The notes: generated from the letters alone by a model not told the origin. Shown: positions 46,818-60,300, counted from the stretch's first letter. The stretch is 64,000 nt of DNA from Amaranthus tricolor (GCF_026212465.1 NC_080058.1:1077501-1141500); one strand, 5' to 3'. Numbers and translations are program-made.

Positions 46818-47258
46818 ATGTCCATTGTCTAAACTCTTGCCCTATCCTAAAGTCTCCATTTTCATTCATGGAGTTGTCATCGTTCCAGGTCATCCATGCA
46901 TCAATCAATCTTTGATCAATCTCATCAATTCTAAGCCAGTCTTGAGATGGAGCACCATCTCTAATCGCTGCATCTAGAGCTTCTCTTTTTTCATCATCCT
47001 CCTCTGAATCAGAATCAATATGCTCATCCTCCTGATCTAAAGAATCAACCTCGTTCGCATTACGCTTACCCAAGTGACTCGATCACAACCAATTACATCA
47101 CATATTTTGCTATGAAACACCTCAAAATTAGTATTCTGACGATGGATAAACATCACTGTATTTAATCCTCCATTATACACAACATCAGATCCAGTATAAC
47201 TAACTTCCCCACCCCAATACACTATAACGGGATAATGATCCATATTATGCAAACACAA
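46795..47258 (-). pseudogene. MULE transposase, amino-terminal fragments
   Basis: The first piece (47258-47037) contains YPVIVYWGGEV, GLNTVMFIHRQ and FEVFHSKICDVIGC, the PB1-like start seen in MuDR proteins. After a frame change, the second (47073-46795) is an acidic segment (DSLDQEDEHIDSDSEEDDEK) ending in WTCVCQETN. The region that should join them and the DDE domain after them are lost, so this is a deletion derivative that could move only with help from another element. Confidence 0.75.
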
Positions 47259-47763
47259 ACATGTTTTTCATGTGATTTCAATTTAAATATAAAGCTAAAA
47301 ATACCATTAATATATACTAAAACCATTAAACTAACCCAACAAAGTAATAAACTTTCATTGAAGCATTTCATCAAACACTTTATATTCATACAAACCAAAT
47401 CATAAAATTTAACTACACATGTGTAAAACGTCAGCTTAGATCATGAAAACAAGAGAATGTAACAAACAATCAACACATTTATAACTTCAATTGAAAACAA
47501 TAATGAACAAAAAAACAATTTGCATATTGAAAAAAAATTAGGGTTTTACTTATACCTTAAATGAGGATGAAAATGAACTAGTACACAAGGAGAAGATGGG
47601 AATGTAGTTGATTAGTTTAGTTGAATGAGAGGAATTGTAAATTTGAAGTAAATGAGAGTGAAGAAATTTTTTTTTTAAGCTAAAACCGGCAGCAGGCAGC
47701 AAGATGCAAAGAGGAATATGAAATGCAGTGAACAACTCGAAGCTGCTGTGTTGTACTGCTACA

Positions 47764-47899
47764 AAACCGCCACTTCAAGTGGCGGTTTACCCAATATATT
47801 ATTATTTTTTTAAAAAAAATTAAAAATTTACAAACCGTCATTTTATCTAGCGGTTTACTTCAGATCCCTAAACAAAACCGCCATTTTATGTAGCGGTTA
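47764..47899. repeat. Right cluster of three AAACCGCCA palindromes
   Basis: Three 25-bp palindromes lie at 47764-47788, 47832-47856 and 47875-47899, with arms AAACCGYCA and TRGCGGTTT and AT-rich centres. They are more diverged than the left cluster (AAACCGTCA..TAGCGGTTT in the middle one). They lie just inside the MULE right terminal repeat, mirroring the left cluster. Confidence 0.93.
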
Positions 47900-48244
47900 T
47901 ATTAAAAAAAGAAAAATTTCTCACACCTATCCTACGTGGATGGTAATGTGGGAAATAGTTTTCCATTTCAAACAAAGTGGGAATTAGTTTATTAATTTGC
48001 AATATTCTGGGAAATAGCTCGCACATATTAATGAATATTTATTTTTTGTATATTTATTGAATTTTATTTAATCCAATTGGAAATTAGATCCCCATGACAA
48101 ATTATAAGAGAAATCATGAAAGAAAAATCGAGAAGGTAAATAGGAAAAAAAAAAGGTATTCTAAGAAGCCACCAAACATCGCGATAGTCCCTAATTTTTG
48201 ATTCTTGCCATTATCACTGTTTGTTTGGCTATTAATTTTGATGT

Positions 48245-48362
48245 TCAGACTTCATCTCATCAACCGCCGCCAAAGTGATCGACCCTTTTCCCTCCGCCAT
48301 TACTTCGGCCAGCGCCGCCTCTTTTCACGCCGTCGCTAAATATATCTTACAGTTTAAAGGTG
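48245..48362 (+). other. Probable ELF9 5' leader exon (GC-richer block)
   Basis: The block is clearly GC-richer than its surroundings (CAACCGCCGCCAAAGTGATC, CGGCCAGCGCCGCCTC) and ends in an AAAG/GTGCC donor-like site. The intron would run to the TTATCAG acceptor at 49122, just before the ELF9 start codon. One frame also reads through it without a stop (TAAKVIDPFPSAITSASAAS), so it could be a captured coding exon instead. No TATA box was assigned. Confidence 0.45.
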
Positions 48363-49136
48363 CCATTTTCAAGTTTCTTTAGCTAACTTAAACAACTTAA
48401 TTTGACCAATTCTACATTTCTTCATTTGTTATTATTAATTATTTGTGGGTTTTTTTTGCTTTTATGTTTGTTGATGCATGTAGTATAGTATGTAGAGTGA
48501 TGATTTGAGAAATGGGTTGGAATGGGTTTTATTTTTATTATTAATCTGTTCAAAGATTGGTGCTGTGTTTTGTTTGGAGCTATGCTTGGTACTAAATATT
48601 CAATTAAACCTATGTTTTCTGAGTAAAACCCTAGAAATGGTCAATTTTGGGTTATGTGATATTACTTTCTTTGTATGGAGATAATAGTTACATGTACTGT
48701 TATGGAATGGTGGGCAAGAGGTAATCAACTTTTGGGGAATAATGATGATTTATGTTTTGATTACCGAATAAAACCCTACAAGATTACAAGTTTTGAAGTT
48801 TGAACTATGGAAATGATCGTTTTGGCGACTACTATGAAATTTCTTCTTGTGGAAACATGTTATGTTCGTGGAAGGTTGAGGCAAATTTATAATTGTTTAT
48901 TTCCAAATAGTGGGAGTTTTTTCCTTTTCGATTCGAGCATATGATCGAATTTGAAGTGGTTGGTTGAATTTTGTGCAAAGGGTTTTGCTGTTTGGACTTC
49001 CATGTTCGTGGTTCAATAACTTGAAAATTGTGACATTTGTTTGAAACATGTGGGTTTTTGTTGTGGAAGTTCATACTTCAAACTTTTTTGGATTAGTTCT
49101 AAATGTCTTTGTTTGTTATCAGGGAAGACGGGAACA

Positions 49137-50787
49137 ATGGATCAGAATTTGCCTGATAATGCGGAGGTGGGGTGGTATATTTTGGATGCTAACCAGCAGC
49201 AAATTGGGCCATATACAATCGCAGAATTGAGAGGTGAGTTTTACCTTACTAAGTATGTACATCAGCGTTGCTAAGTTGTTGGTTTCAAGTTCTGTCATGT
49301 TGATGCTTGAGATGCATTTAAGTGCTATGTTTTTGCTTATCTTATTGTAATTAGGATCAAAATATGATTCTTGTGTAGTTGGTCTTGTTCGGGATCAACA
49401 TGTGTGATCATTGGAGCTGTGCTTACACTTATGATTGAAACTATTATTATGTTTGTGCTACAAAGCACTTTATCATGACAGAAGCTATGAACTTTTTGAA
49501 CTGGTGATGGCTGTTTTGATTATGAATTTTATCTTAAAATAGAGAGAAGTTAATTGGTGATGGTTGTTTTGATTATAAATGGGATAAGGATGATTCTTTT
49601 GACCATGAGTAGGTAAAAAAATGAAAATTGAAATTTGGTTGTTGCTTTGACCACCATTGGCAATTCTCTAATGTAGGAATGGGATGGTTATTTTTTCAGT
49701 AACTCTGCCCTAATTCGAGAATTTGGAGCCTCACATTGAAACTACATCTTTTTTCGATTTATGTAAGGCATACAAGGTTTAGATGACGGTGCAAATCCAT
49801 CTTTTTTAGGAGTTGAGTATTACATATAGTAATCTAATTGAAAAGCTTAGATTTGCAGTTCACTGTATTGTTTGGATATATAGGACTACTGGTCATCCCT
49901 ATAGCATGTTCAATGCCTTGGTAATGGACTTAGGAGATTAAAGATATCTGATTGCTCACATCAAGGAGTGATAAATGAGATAGTTACTGGTTGTCATTAT
50001 TACAGATGACAATATCTTTTGTAGTGAAACTGTACGAATATTCATATCTGTCCAAGCTTAAAATGCTGTTTGGAAGTCAAAGGCAGAGGAAAGGAGCTTT
50101 TTATTGCAGATTTGGTGGATGCTATGAGTTTCAAGTCTTTTTAGAGCATTTTAGGTGAAGTTGGTAGCTCTCACATGTCCCATGGCTATGAGGGAGTTGG
50201 GAGATAGAAGGAACAGATCACGTGCTTTTTACAAGTGAAGCTACGCCCTTAAATCTATAAATTGCATGGGTACATTATGTGAACTGTAAAGTGTGGAGTC
50301 CAGAGAGGTTAATGGGGTTAGCTATTGTTTTCCTAGGCGCCTAATACAGACACTACTACACATGAGCTTTAAAAGTTTGAGGTGCTGAGATTTCCACTGA
50401 TATTGTTTTTGTGCTTATAATTTATTTTTGCACCGTTATCACCCAACCACAGAATCTGACTGGCACAGGGACATGTGTGGAAATCTTGCAATGAAATATC
50501 CTTTTTGGCAACAGTTTGTAGTCAGGGAAGTTGTGTTTGAAGCCAGTTTGTGACTGGCAGAATCTGAATGTCTTACCTATTGACATGGCCACTGGCCGAC
50601 AAGTGTCTTTTTGATTATAACATTGATTGATTTTGTGAACCACTTGATTCTAGACTTTTGAATTGGTAGAATTAAGCCTTCTGCAGTTTGTTCTTCCATC
50701 ACATCACATCTCATCACATCACATATTACCTATATATACTACCCTATCTTCTTCGACAGGCAAGAGAGTCATCAGTGGTGTCTCCCC

Positions 50788-50821
<34 letters not shown>

Positions 50822-53800
50822 CTGTTTTTGAAAGGTCAGGGCGGGGGCGGGGGGTGAGCGACTTGGTATGCTTCTAAGGGAAACTTTCTCTTTTAACACT
50901 CTTATTTGTTTCGTATGCTTCTAAGGGAGACTTTCATTTGAGCAAAATTAATGCCACTAGAGGCCCTTTATCTTTAATTCAGACATTTCTTCTTTCTTTA
51001 TTTTGGATGTATTTTTGGTTGGATTAGTGACCATTTTCTGAACTTCACTTTTCCTTTTCTCTTTCTTTAAATTACAGTTCTGTGTGTTACCAAAGAGCAC
51101 AGTTAAGTGATCTGTATCATGTTGAACCAACTACTTAGCTTGTTTGCTTCGCCTGAGCAGAGCATTTTCTAAACGGATACCTGACAGAGAGTACCTTTGT
51201 ATGGGCTCAAGGAAGATCTGAGTGGCTGCCACTTTCGTCAGTTCCTGAGTTAATGACTGGAGTCCACTATAATGCAACCGAACTTTCAGCTTCAGGTCAG
51301 AAATATTTTGCATTGTGATTTAGGAGAAATGGATCTTACATATTATGATTTCCTTGCAGTACCTGCCAGCAATGATGATGAGTTCGAAAAATGGCAAAAG
51401 GAAGTAATAGAAGCAGAGGTCGAAGCTGAGAAGCTCAAACATGTTTCTGCTTCTGGTGAATTTGATGGAGTTGATCAAGAGAGACCCTCAACTCCACCTG
51501 AAGGAGAGGAAGAATTTACTGATGATGATGGAACTGTTTACAAGTGGGATCGCAATATTAGAGCATGGGTGCCTCAGGTTAGTGCTCTGTTGCCTATCTC
51601 TCTTAGGTCAGTTTAAGTCTTTATTCTAATTCTGTAAGATTATTTCATCCTAGAAAGGTACTTCATGCATCTCATAGTTATCTTATTGTCTTTGTTACAA
51701 AGATTAGGATAAGAAGGAATTGTGTAGAGGGTACACAGTGCAAAGGTGTGGTTTTGGTCGCGATTGCAGCAACTAATAGTCATATTGATTGCTGGTGCCG
51801 CCAAATATTGGTTGAAACCATGAGATTTCCCTTTAAAAGGTTTTTTTAGTGCTTTAAGGCAAACCTTTACAACTTGACCAATACAGCCTTGTTTTTGCGC
51901 TATGAGAGGTTAGGAAAAATTAAGTTAAATATGAATAAAAATATTTGAAAGTTATGTATGACTGCAAGCAAATGGAATTGTGTGGGTTAAGGGGTTCATG
52001 TAATGAGAGACTAGAGAGAGAGAGAAAGAGAGGAAGTAGTAAGATTAAGATGGGACCCACATTACACTGCGGGTGAGTGGGATATTTTTTCGCCAAAATA
52101 CTTCTATGTAACAGGTCGATAATTATGGGGTTCAACTTGCAACTTGCTTTAATCGCTGTCAAATAATTTACTTTTCGTGTTAGGTTTGCAAGAGTCACTT
52201 TGTTTGATGCTTTGCAATTTGCATACTTTTTAGTCTGGTCAGGAGAATGTTCGGGAGATATGGCTCTCTTGTTACGTACTTCATGGACTTGTTCACTTCA
52301 TCATGCTTGATCATATTTAGGTTTTTGTTGCAATTCTAATCTCTACTAATGGTTGTTGGCTTGTTACGATGATATGTGCATTTCTAGATGCAAGTAGTTG
52401 TAAGATTTAGTTAACATACATTGACTATATGAAATAATACGTAATTCCTATTGTCCTTATAGGAGGATCAAGCAAATGAAAAGGATGGATATGGATTGGA
52501 GGAGATGACATTCATCGAAGAAGAGGAGGTTTTCCCTACGTTAAGTGTGGATGACACTCTTGAAAATAAGCAAGAGAATAGCATTATTGAACAACTAGAA
52601 GAGAAGGATACAAAACCAAGTGCTAAGAGAAAAGAGCCAGAAGCAAAAACTGAGAAAAAGGTTGATGCATCTGCTTATTGCTACTATCCTTTTGCTGACA
52701 TAGCTTGCTATTGTTTTTCATTACTGTGTTTTTCATTTAGCTTTTATGTCTATCATGTTTTCCGTAACTGCTATTGTTTTGGTGCATGTGCAACCTATAT
52801 ACATTGTTGTATTTACTGGATAGAGGCGGAGGATGAAGAGGACGTTCTGTTGAGGCGGGGTGTGGGATTGATTGTGGTGGGATGGTGTTGTTAGTTATTC
52901 ACTTTTCACTCCTTGTGCACAGTGGCTATCTAAACATACAACTATTCTAATTGAGGAAGATTCCCATTCCTTGCAGAAACTTATGCTTCGTTGAAGGGCT
53001 GACCTTATGCCTGTAGTTTTTCATCTGTATCTAATGTTATGCTTTCAAGTTTGATTTTGGAGTATATAGTAGAAGTCTAGCTGATGAATGGATCTATACT
53101 GAAGTTCATCCTCGTTTGTTTCAACTATTTAACAGGAAGCGAATAAACCACCGGAAAGTTGGTTTGAGTTAAAACATAACACACACGTCTATGTGACTGG
53201 ATTACCAGATGATATTACGGTTGAAGAAGTAAGTCTTGCTTAGTTCTTTAGAAGAATTTGATCATTAACACCTTAATTCTTCGGTACATGGATACCAATA
53301 ATTTATTTTTATGCTAGCCAAAGCATGATTTTAGTTGTGCTTATATAGTTATATTGTGACTGAGAATATTTAGTTTGGCATCTTCTGCAGGTTGTGGAGG
53401 TTTTCTCCAAGTGTGGCATAATAAAGGAGGTACTGGAACAATTTTTGTGTTCTGTCTTTTTGTATTATAGTACAGATTACCCATCTTATTAAAGACAACT
53501 TTTGTCTACTATGTTGCCTAACACCATGTTTAAGTTAAAGATTCAAATTAATTTAGGGTAGGAATGTACTTATGATTTTCCTTGTTGAAGTTTGTTTCTG
53601 TTATATTAATTTACATAGATCATATAGATATATGCATAAATAATAGGTATGGTTGGGTTTGACCCGCCTTTTTCTTTTTGTGGGTCAAGTCATTCATGTT
53701 AAAGTCAATTTTTTTGGTCGGGTTATTGGTCAATTAATGGCAGCTCAAAATTTAACAGGTCTACCTTAATATAGCATGCACTACTATTTTTATACGGACA

Positions 53801-56327
53801 ACCTATATGCATCACTCATGTTATTTGTATAAGTAGGGATTGGTTTGAGCATGTTTCATATACTTTTTCATACTGGAACTAATATCTTGCTTTAATAAAT
53901 AGGCCTTTCTGCTTCTGCATCATTAGAATATTTTTCTGTGTGGCTTGCTATTTGCTGTTTTTCTGTATCTGAATGTGTTTGAAATAATGTTTGCTGAATA
54001 GGGAGAAGACTCATTTGCTCCTCGTGTCTGGCTTTGTGGTTTTGATTTTGCTATGGAAATTAGGAGTGTGATGTATTATGTATATTCTTCTTGAAAAATC
54101 CTTTGTGTCTATTATTTAACCTCATTCTCTTCTATATATGTCTACAGGATCCTGAGAGTAAAAGGCCCCGTGTGAAATTATATTTTGACAAGGAGACAGG
54201 TAGAAAGAAGGGGGATGCACTAGTCACTTACTTGAAGGTATTTGTTTCCTTTTGTTGAGATGTCAAAATCGTGTGCTCTAGAAGTTATAAAAATTCTAAA
54301 AACACCTTTTTTCCACATATATTAGGAACCATCTGTAGAATTGGCAATGCAAATATTAGACGGGACACCATTCCGGCCTGGAGGGAAGATACCTATGTCT
54401 GTAACACAAGCAAAGTTTCAGCAGAAAGGTATCTGTGAGCGTAATCACCCATTTATTTCTGAAATTCAGTTTTTTGATTTCTTTCTTTAAAAAATGTGAT
54501 GTCTTCATGGCTACTCCTAGTATGTTAGCTTGACTGCTTGAGGCCTATGTGTTGATGTGTTTTTATGCTCTTTTTTTCAGGGGAGAAGTTTATTCCCAAA
54601 CAAGCAGATAAAAGGAAGAAACAAAAACTAAAGAAGGTTGAAGACAAGATGCTCGGCTGGGGTATTTTTTTACTGCATTATTAGTTTCTTTTCTGCGTAG
54701 GACCTGCTGCTTCTAAGTTCGATTTGTGTAACCTATATGACTTCAACTTTGTTATTTATCTCTCTGTACTGACTAGGTGGTCGTGATGATTCTAAACTTA
54801 TGATCCCAGCTACAGTTGTCCTCAGTAACATGTTTGCACCAGCAGAAATGAGAGTAAGTCTAAACTGAATGTATTTATATACTACATTTCCTTTCAGTTA
54901 TCTTATAAACTTGTCTGAAGTTATAGTGTCAAAATAAGTACAGGATTTTTTACTTAGCTTTTTGGGAACTATTTTAGCCATATATTTGCCTCATCCCTCT
55001 CCCGCACCAGCAACCACACACACACTCCACTGATGATAGAAACATTCAAGGGAATCGGGAAGTTTGCATGAGTGGGTGTGATTGATTTGTAAAATAAAAA
55101 ACAATTTTCTACATGCTTCCCCCATCTTCCTTGAACATTTTAAGGGGTACTCACTGGCCTCTGCATAGTATTTTGTGCTTAGCAACCTTGTTTTATTGAT
55201 GATATTGTTACAATTTGCACAGGAAGATCCAACTTTGCGTGATGAATTGGAGGCAGATGTTCGCGAGGAATGTGTAAAGCTTGGTCCAGTGGATTCTGTC
55301 AAGGTAGGTTTTCTTTATGAACTTATGAAGGGCCGAGAATCTTTATTTGTATCACTTTAAGAAAAGTGGGATTCTACTTTCAGCTAATACAATATTTCAA
55401 CATGAGCTAATTATCTTGTGAATGTTATGGAAGTTTGAAGAAGTAAGAACATCTGAAATTGAAGGCTTTACTTGCTTTTATTGGTGTATTTTTGAATTCT
55501 TTGGAATTCCACTCTTTTTCTCTCCTAGTTTGATTTCATTTCTTCTTTCAACTACCGCCCTAAAAGAGAAGGGAGTTCATTTCAATGAGAAAACATAAAA
55601 GGACTGAGTTGTTTATTTGGATAATAAAGAAAAAAAATCATCCTTCTGGATATCTCAGTCGGGTATTATTTTTTTGATTGTTAACGTAAATCCTCCTCCT
55701 GCTTCATTGTTTGTTGAGTTTTTCTTTTGGTTTTTTTTTTCTTGACTTGCTTTCACTGGCAGGTCTGTGAGAACAACCCACATGGTGTTGTGCTGGTAAG
55801 GTACAAGGACAGAACAGATGCTAGAAAATGTATAGGGAAGATGGATGGGAGATGGTATGTTCAAAAATTCCTTGTTATTGAATGTAATAGTATATTCATC
55901 TATAAAATAAGGACACTGTTGTGCTTGGCATGAGCTTAGCTGACCAATCCTAAACTCTAGTTCTTTTGTGTATACATTGTTTTGAGGAGTTATTCGGGTC
56001 ATGGGGTCAATTTCAGATCAGATGTTTCGGGTTGGTTCGAAATCGGTCTTGTGTACACATTAGTTTTTACATAATTGTAAATCCATTCTAAAGTCGGGTC
56101 AATATTGGGTCATTTGGGTCTATTTTCAACACCTCTAGTGCTAAGAGCTTAAGCGAATCACAATCATGTAACCGTACTATACAATTTTTTTACTTCTATG
56201 AAGGTTTGGTGGGAGGCAAATACATGCTGTCGAGGATGATGGTTCTGTCAATCATGCTCAGCTCCGGGACTTCAGTGCTGAGGAAGAACGATTAGAGAAG
56301 TTTGCTGCTGAACTTGAAGCTGAATGA
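49137..56327 (+). CDS. ELF9: Tat-SF1/CUS2-like splicing factor (EARLY FLOWERING 9 homologue)
   Basis: This is a nuclear RNA-binding protein. The human and yeast relatives assist the U2 snRNP; in Arabidopsis ELF9 is known to lower SOC1 mRNA and delay flowering. Coding exons are 49137-49233, 51161-51295, 51360-51577, 52463-52660, 53136-53228, 53391-53429, 54148-54237, 54326-54428, 54581-54661, 54777-54853, 55223-55303, 55763-55854 and 56204-56327; the product is 475 aa. A GYF-like segment ([20 protein letters not shown], residues 12-31) opens the protein. RRM1 spans about 231-318 (HVYVTGLP). The second RRM is a U2AF-homology motif at about 360-455 with the RWF signature ([11 protein letters not shown]). 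The middle is acidic and charged. All splice sites used are GT-AG and in phase. It is convergent with V-ATPase H, 985 bp away. Confidence 0.93.
50792..50822. repeat. Poly(T) tract in ELF9 intron 1 of the coding region
   Basis: About 30 T residues followed by a GGGCGGGGGCGGGGGG stretch. The tract is likely length-variable. Confidence 0.9.
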
Positions 56328-57311
56328 CCCAGTTTCGCTGATGCTAATTTGGAGGAGCTGAATCGGAGTTATGAAATAGAGGCCACCGTTTTTTACGAGT
56401 TATGTCCCTATTCCATCTCCTTTGCTAGTTAAGAAAGTGAGATTGTAGCCACTGAAAATGATCTGTAGTATTTTGTTAATGAGGCAGAGTTAGAGATGTA
56501 CATACGGGTTGAAACTGAATTTCTTTGTACTCCGTTCTATAAAACTATTTTTTGGTACTCGTTATATAAACATGTAATTTTTGTCATTTCTGTTTCTACA
56601 AGGATAAAGTTGTGCAAATTTAAGCGATTTAACTCTCCAAAGTTGTTCGGCTCTGAGAGTATACTCATTCAAAAATATGGGGCATACTTTTTCAAAATAA
56701 TTTCAAATATGATTTCTGACTTTTCGCTTATAATAAATCCAAGTTGGGTTTATTACAAGAGAAAAATCAATAGTTGGAGTTATTTTGAAAAAATACACCT
56801 TATACTTGGGATTTATATGAAATAATCAATATGAAATTATTTAAAGCGAATGGATAATAATTAAAAATATTAATGTCTATTTTTTCTCAAATAAATTGCA
56901 TAAGTGAATAGTTAGAAGTTCGAAAAAGTGGTTGAATAAATGTGAACATTGACTATTACACAGTAAGTTAAAGAATTTGATCACTCATCTACCAAGAATA
57001 TAATTGTGCAAAGTATAAATTAAGGTTATTCTTTTGTTCAGGCTGAACATGAGAATTATGAAACAATACATACAGCCTACAAAACGGTGAAATGAGCAAA
57101 GCCTTGCCGGAAAAGGAAATAAATACCCATCGGATGGATCTCATTTGTTTGTCGATGCCATATCGTGAGCCTCGATGACTTGACATGCATATGGTTTATT
57201 ATGGATATTAAACAATCAATCATTTAAACGTCTCATAAATATCTAATCATAGAATGACTCCGCCTAACCTAAGCTTGGAGGAATTTGCATAATTTCTTCA
57301 AGAAATACATT

Positions 57312-60300
57312 TCAAGCTTGCAAAAAGCTGGCATACTTGGCTCCTAAGAAGAGCCTCTGGATGCAAAGTAGAGCGTTCTTCGTAACCTCGGCGTTTTCAT
57401 GATTCATTAACTTCATCACCCGCTCCTTAGCCTTGAGATCATTCACTATTATTCTTCCGGATGGATGATACTGAATAAATTGCGAGAGATCAAAGCAAGT
57501 AACGGCTAGTGATCTTGGGTCGTTAGACGTGTCCAAAATAGTGATGAGGACTCTCAAGATCTGCATACATGGACATGGGGGTATGTTACAACCATGCATC
57601 ATAAAGCAATCATGGCATACACTAAACCAACAACAATGAGAAATTACGTTAGAAAGGAGTTCAGTGTCACGTGATTCGCTAATCTCCATGCAAATGACAA
57701 ATCGTAAAAAACCGAACTACTGCCGGTTCGGTTTTGGGCTATTTTTGGGCATTTTGAGCGAATCAAAAATTTAAAAAAGAGAATCAGCTAGTGACTTATG
57801 TCACACTGGAAAGGACAACACTTAAAATGGTTCATGATCCAACGTGACTAGCACATAGGCCCAGCCCCTGAGATATCTGGTACAGAACCACTATTATGGG
57901 CTGCAAAACCAAGAGGCTGCAGCACGCAGTCGGGCATAAGCCACTGGCATACCTTAAACACTTGTTCGAAGTGCGTGACAGCAAAGGAAAGGAAAATTTA
58001 CCTGAAAATCATTTTCTTCGAAGTTGTTGATATTATCCCGCCAGAAGAAAGCATCTTTGTGAACTGGGGACCAGTCAAGATGACCGAGAAGTACTTCTTG
58101 TTTATACTTTTCAAACGAACTCATTTGTTTTACATTATCCTTCAGCCCTTCATCTAGTTGATTCAAAGCCTCTACGAGGTCCTGCAATTGAATAAAGGAC
58201 AAAAGACGACATTTAAACATAGAAGACAGTCTAGTTGATGAAGATTTTCAGACAAAAGCAGCTATATGCATTTAGTGGAAGCCATTTGTTCGTCAATTGT
58301 GTCGATGTTAAGAACGGACAAATTCTCACCTCATCTCCCCAGGCATGTGCTTTCAAGTTTTGGACTATCTGAGGCATTCCGAGGTCCACCATCTGAACGC
58401 CAAATGTCCCTTTTGGAAGAAGATTCTTGAAAGTCATTACAATAACCCTAACAACCTACCAGAAATACAAACACACATTTCAATCAAATATGAATAGAAT
58501 AAATGTACAAGTGTTTCATGAATGCATCCCACAACAACAATGCCACAACCTTAATCCCAAAAATGAATGCATCCCAAACCATTGACGGCGCGCTCGGTTA
58601 ATGCCTTAACAGTACTAATTGGCGGTAAATGATTTGTGGCGTAAATTTTCATGATTTGTGGTAATGAAAGTTTGACCATAAAAAAGTTTTTTTTTTGTAC
58701 ACAATTTTCCATTACCACCTAATACCACATGTTCAAATGGTAATGCATTGGAATCCTAATACCACATGTTCAAATGGTAATGCATTGGAATGAATTTTGT
58801 GAAGAGAATGAGATTGTTGAAGGAGAATAAGCATGGCAATTAAATTTGTCAAGAGATATACCTACCAAAATTACGTCAACTTTCCATTACCATTCCAATC
58901 ATTTAGTGTCGATTACCAAACGGGCCGTAAATTTAAATGGGCCGTCAGCCGTTAAAGATCATGAGATTAAGATACAAAATTTCATTAAACAAAAATTGGC
59001 ATATAATTGTACGTAATAAATCCTCCATATAGATCATCCAATTATGAAGAACGATTCAGAATTCAAATTATACAAGCACTACAAATTTACCTTTTCCTTT
59101 GTAGAACTCTTGACAACCTCTGTCAGTCGGGGAACACATCTGGAAGTAGCCAAATATTCAATTGCAGGTTCGTAATATGACAATAACCAGATACAGAGAC
59201 ACGTCTCGTAAAGGAGCTGTTGAATATAAAAGAAAAAACCCATGTAAGAGGTTAAAAGGATTACAAGCATGCACCGATACTAACAAAAATTGTCATCAGC
59301 TAATGAAATTATAGCGGGAGAACATGATTTGCTGATAAAAAAGAGTAGTTATTTCAGAAAAGAATAAAGAGAATATTACCTGCATAGATTGTTGCTGATT
59401 AGATTGTGAAGATGCTATTGGAGTGGTTTGATTGGATACTGGATTAATCAATGGAATTAGCAGCTTCACTCCATCTGCTTGAACAAATGACGATCTGACC
59501 AAAGGTTCTTTCAATAAGGTAGCAAGGCAATTTACAGCAGTAGGAATGCCGCGACTGGGATGAGAAGGACTCCTTAGCTGCGTAAAATTCATACCCCAAG
59601 TGATAAGTAATTACTATGTATCAAGATATATCCATCTTGTATCAAGTACTAAATAGGACTAAAGCACGAGCATTATCTCAATATGATGAACCAACCTTAA
59701 AAGCGACAAACACAGACATATCACGACCACAATCGAAAGAAGCAGAGAGGAGGGAAGGATCAATAAAATTTACAACATATACCATTAAGAACACAAAAAA
59801 TGAACTCATCATCATCATATCCAGTATATTCCGCTCATAAAAGCTTATGATTAGGGTCTGAGAGGATTTAATGACGGAAGACCATACACTCTACCCTTAT
59901 CAAAGAGATAAGGATGTTGTGGTGATTGAGACCCTCGGCAAGATAAAATATCAGTGTCTAAATGAAATAAATATGCATGCAAGATAAAATATAACTTTTG
60001 ATGTACTCACTTGTGCACAAAGCCAATCTACCAAACCTTTCAAGACATCATCTATGGTGGTGAATTTGCTTTTGGAATCTGAGGCCTCACCATTCACAGC
60101 TCCACCATACTGGTTTTTGGGTCTAGCACTAGAATGACCAAATATGATTTATTAAAGCTATAAAAGTGTGTCCGGAAAGTCATGAAACAAATCATTTGTA
60201 GAAGATAATATCTCAATACCTTACGATTCGTGCAAGTATCTTGCAACTCTTCTCTTGTATGAACCAGTTGCCTTTCCAGAGCAATCTGAATAAATCCATA

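Larger units (their letters stand above)
45658..48020 (-). mobile_element. Internally deleted Mutator-like element (MULE)
   Basis: A perfect 9-bp target duplication, GCACATATT (45649-45657 and 48021-48029), flanks inverted ends of about 80-100 bp. The ends pair as TTTCCCATAATATTGC with TTTCCCAGAATATTGC, then TAATTCCCACTTTG in both, then TATTTCCCACAT and a CGTCCACGTGG / CATCCACGTAGG pair. Nine bp is the Mutator duplication length. Inside, on the minus strand, are parts of a MuDR-type transposase, but the catalytic DDE region is absent. Each end also holds three 25-bp palindromes with arms AAACCGCCA/TGGCGGTTT (listed separately). The element stands about 230 bp upstream of the ELF9 leader. Confidence 0.92.
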
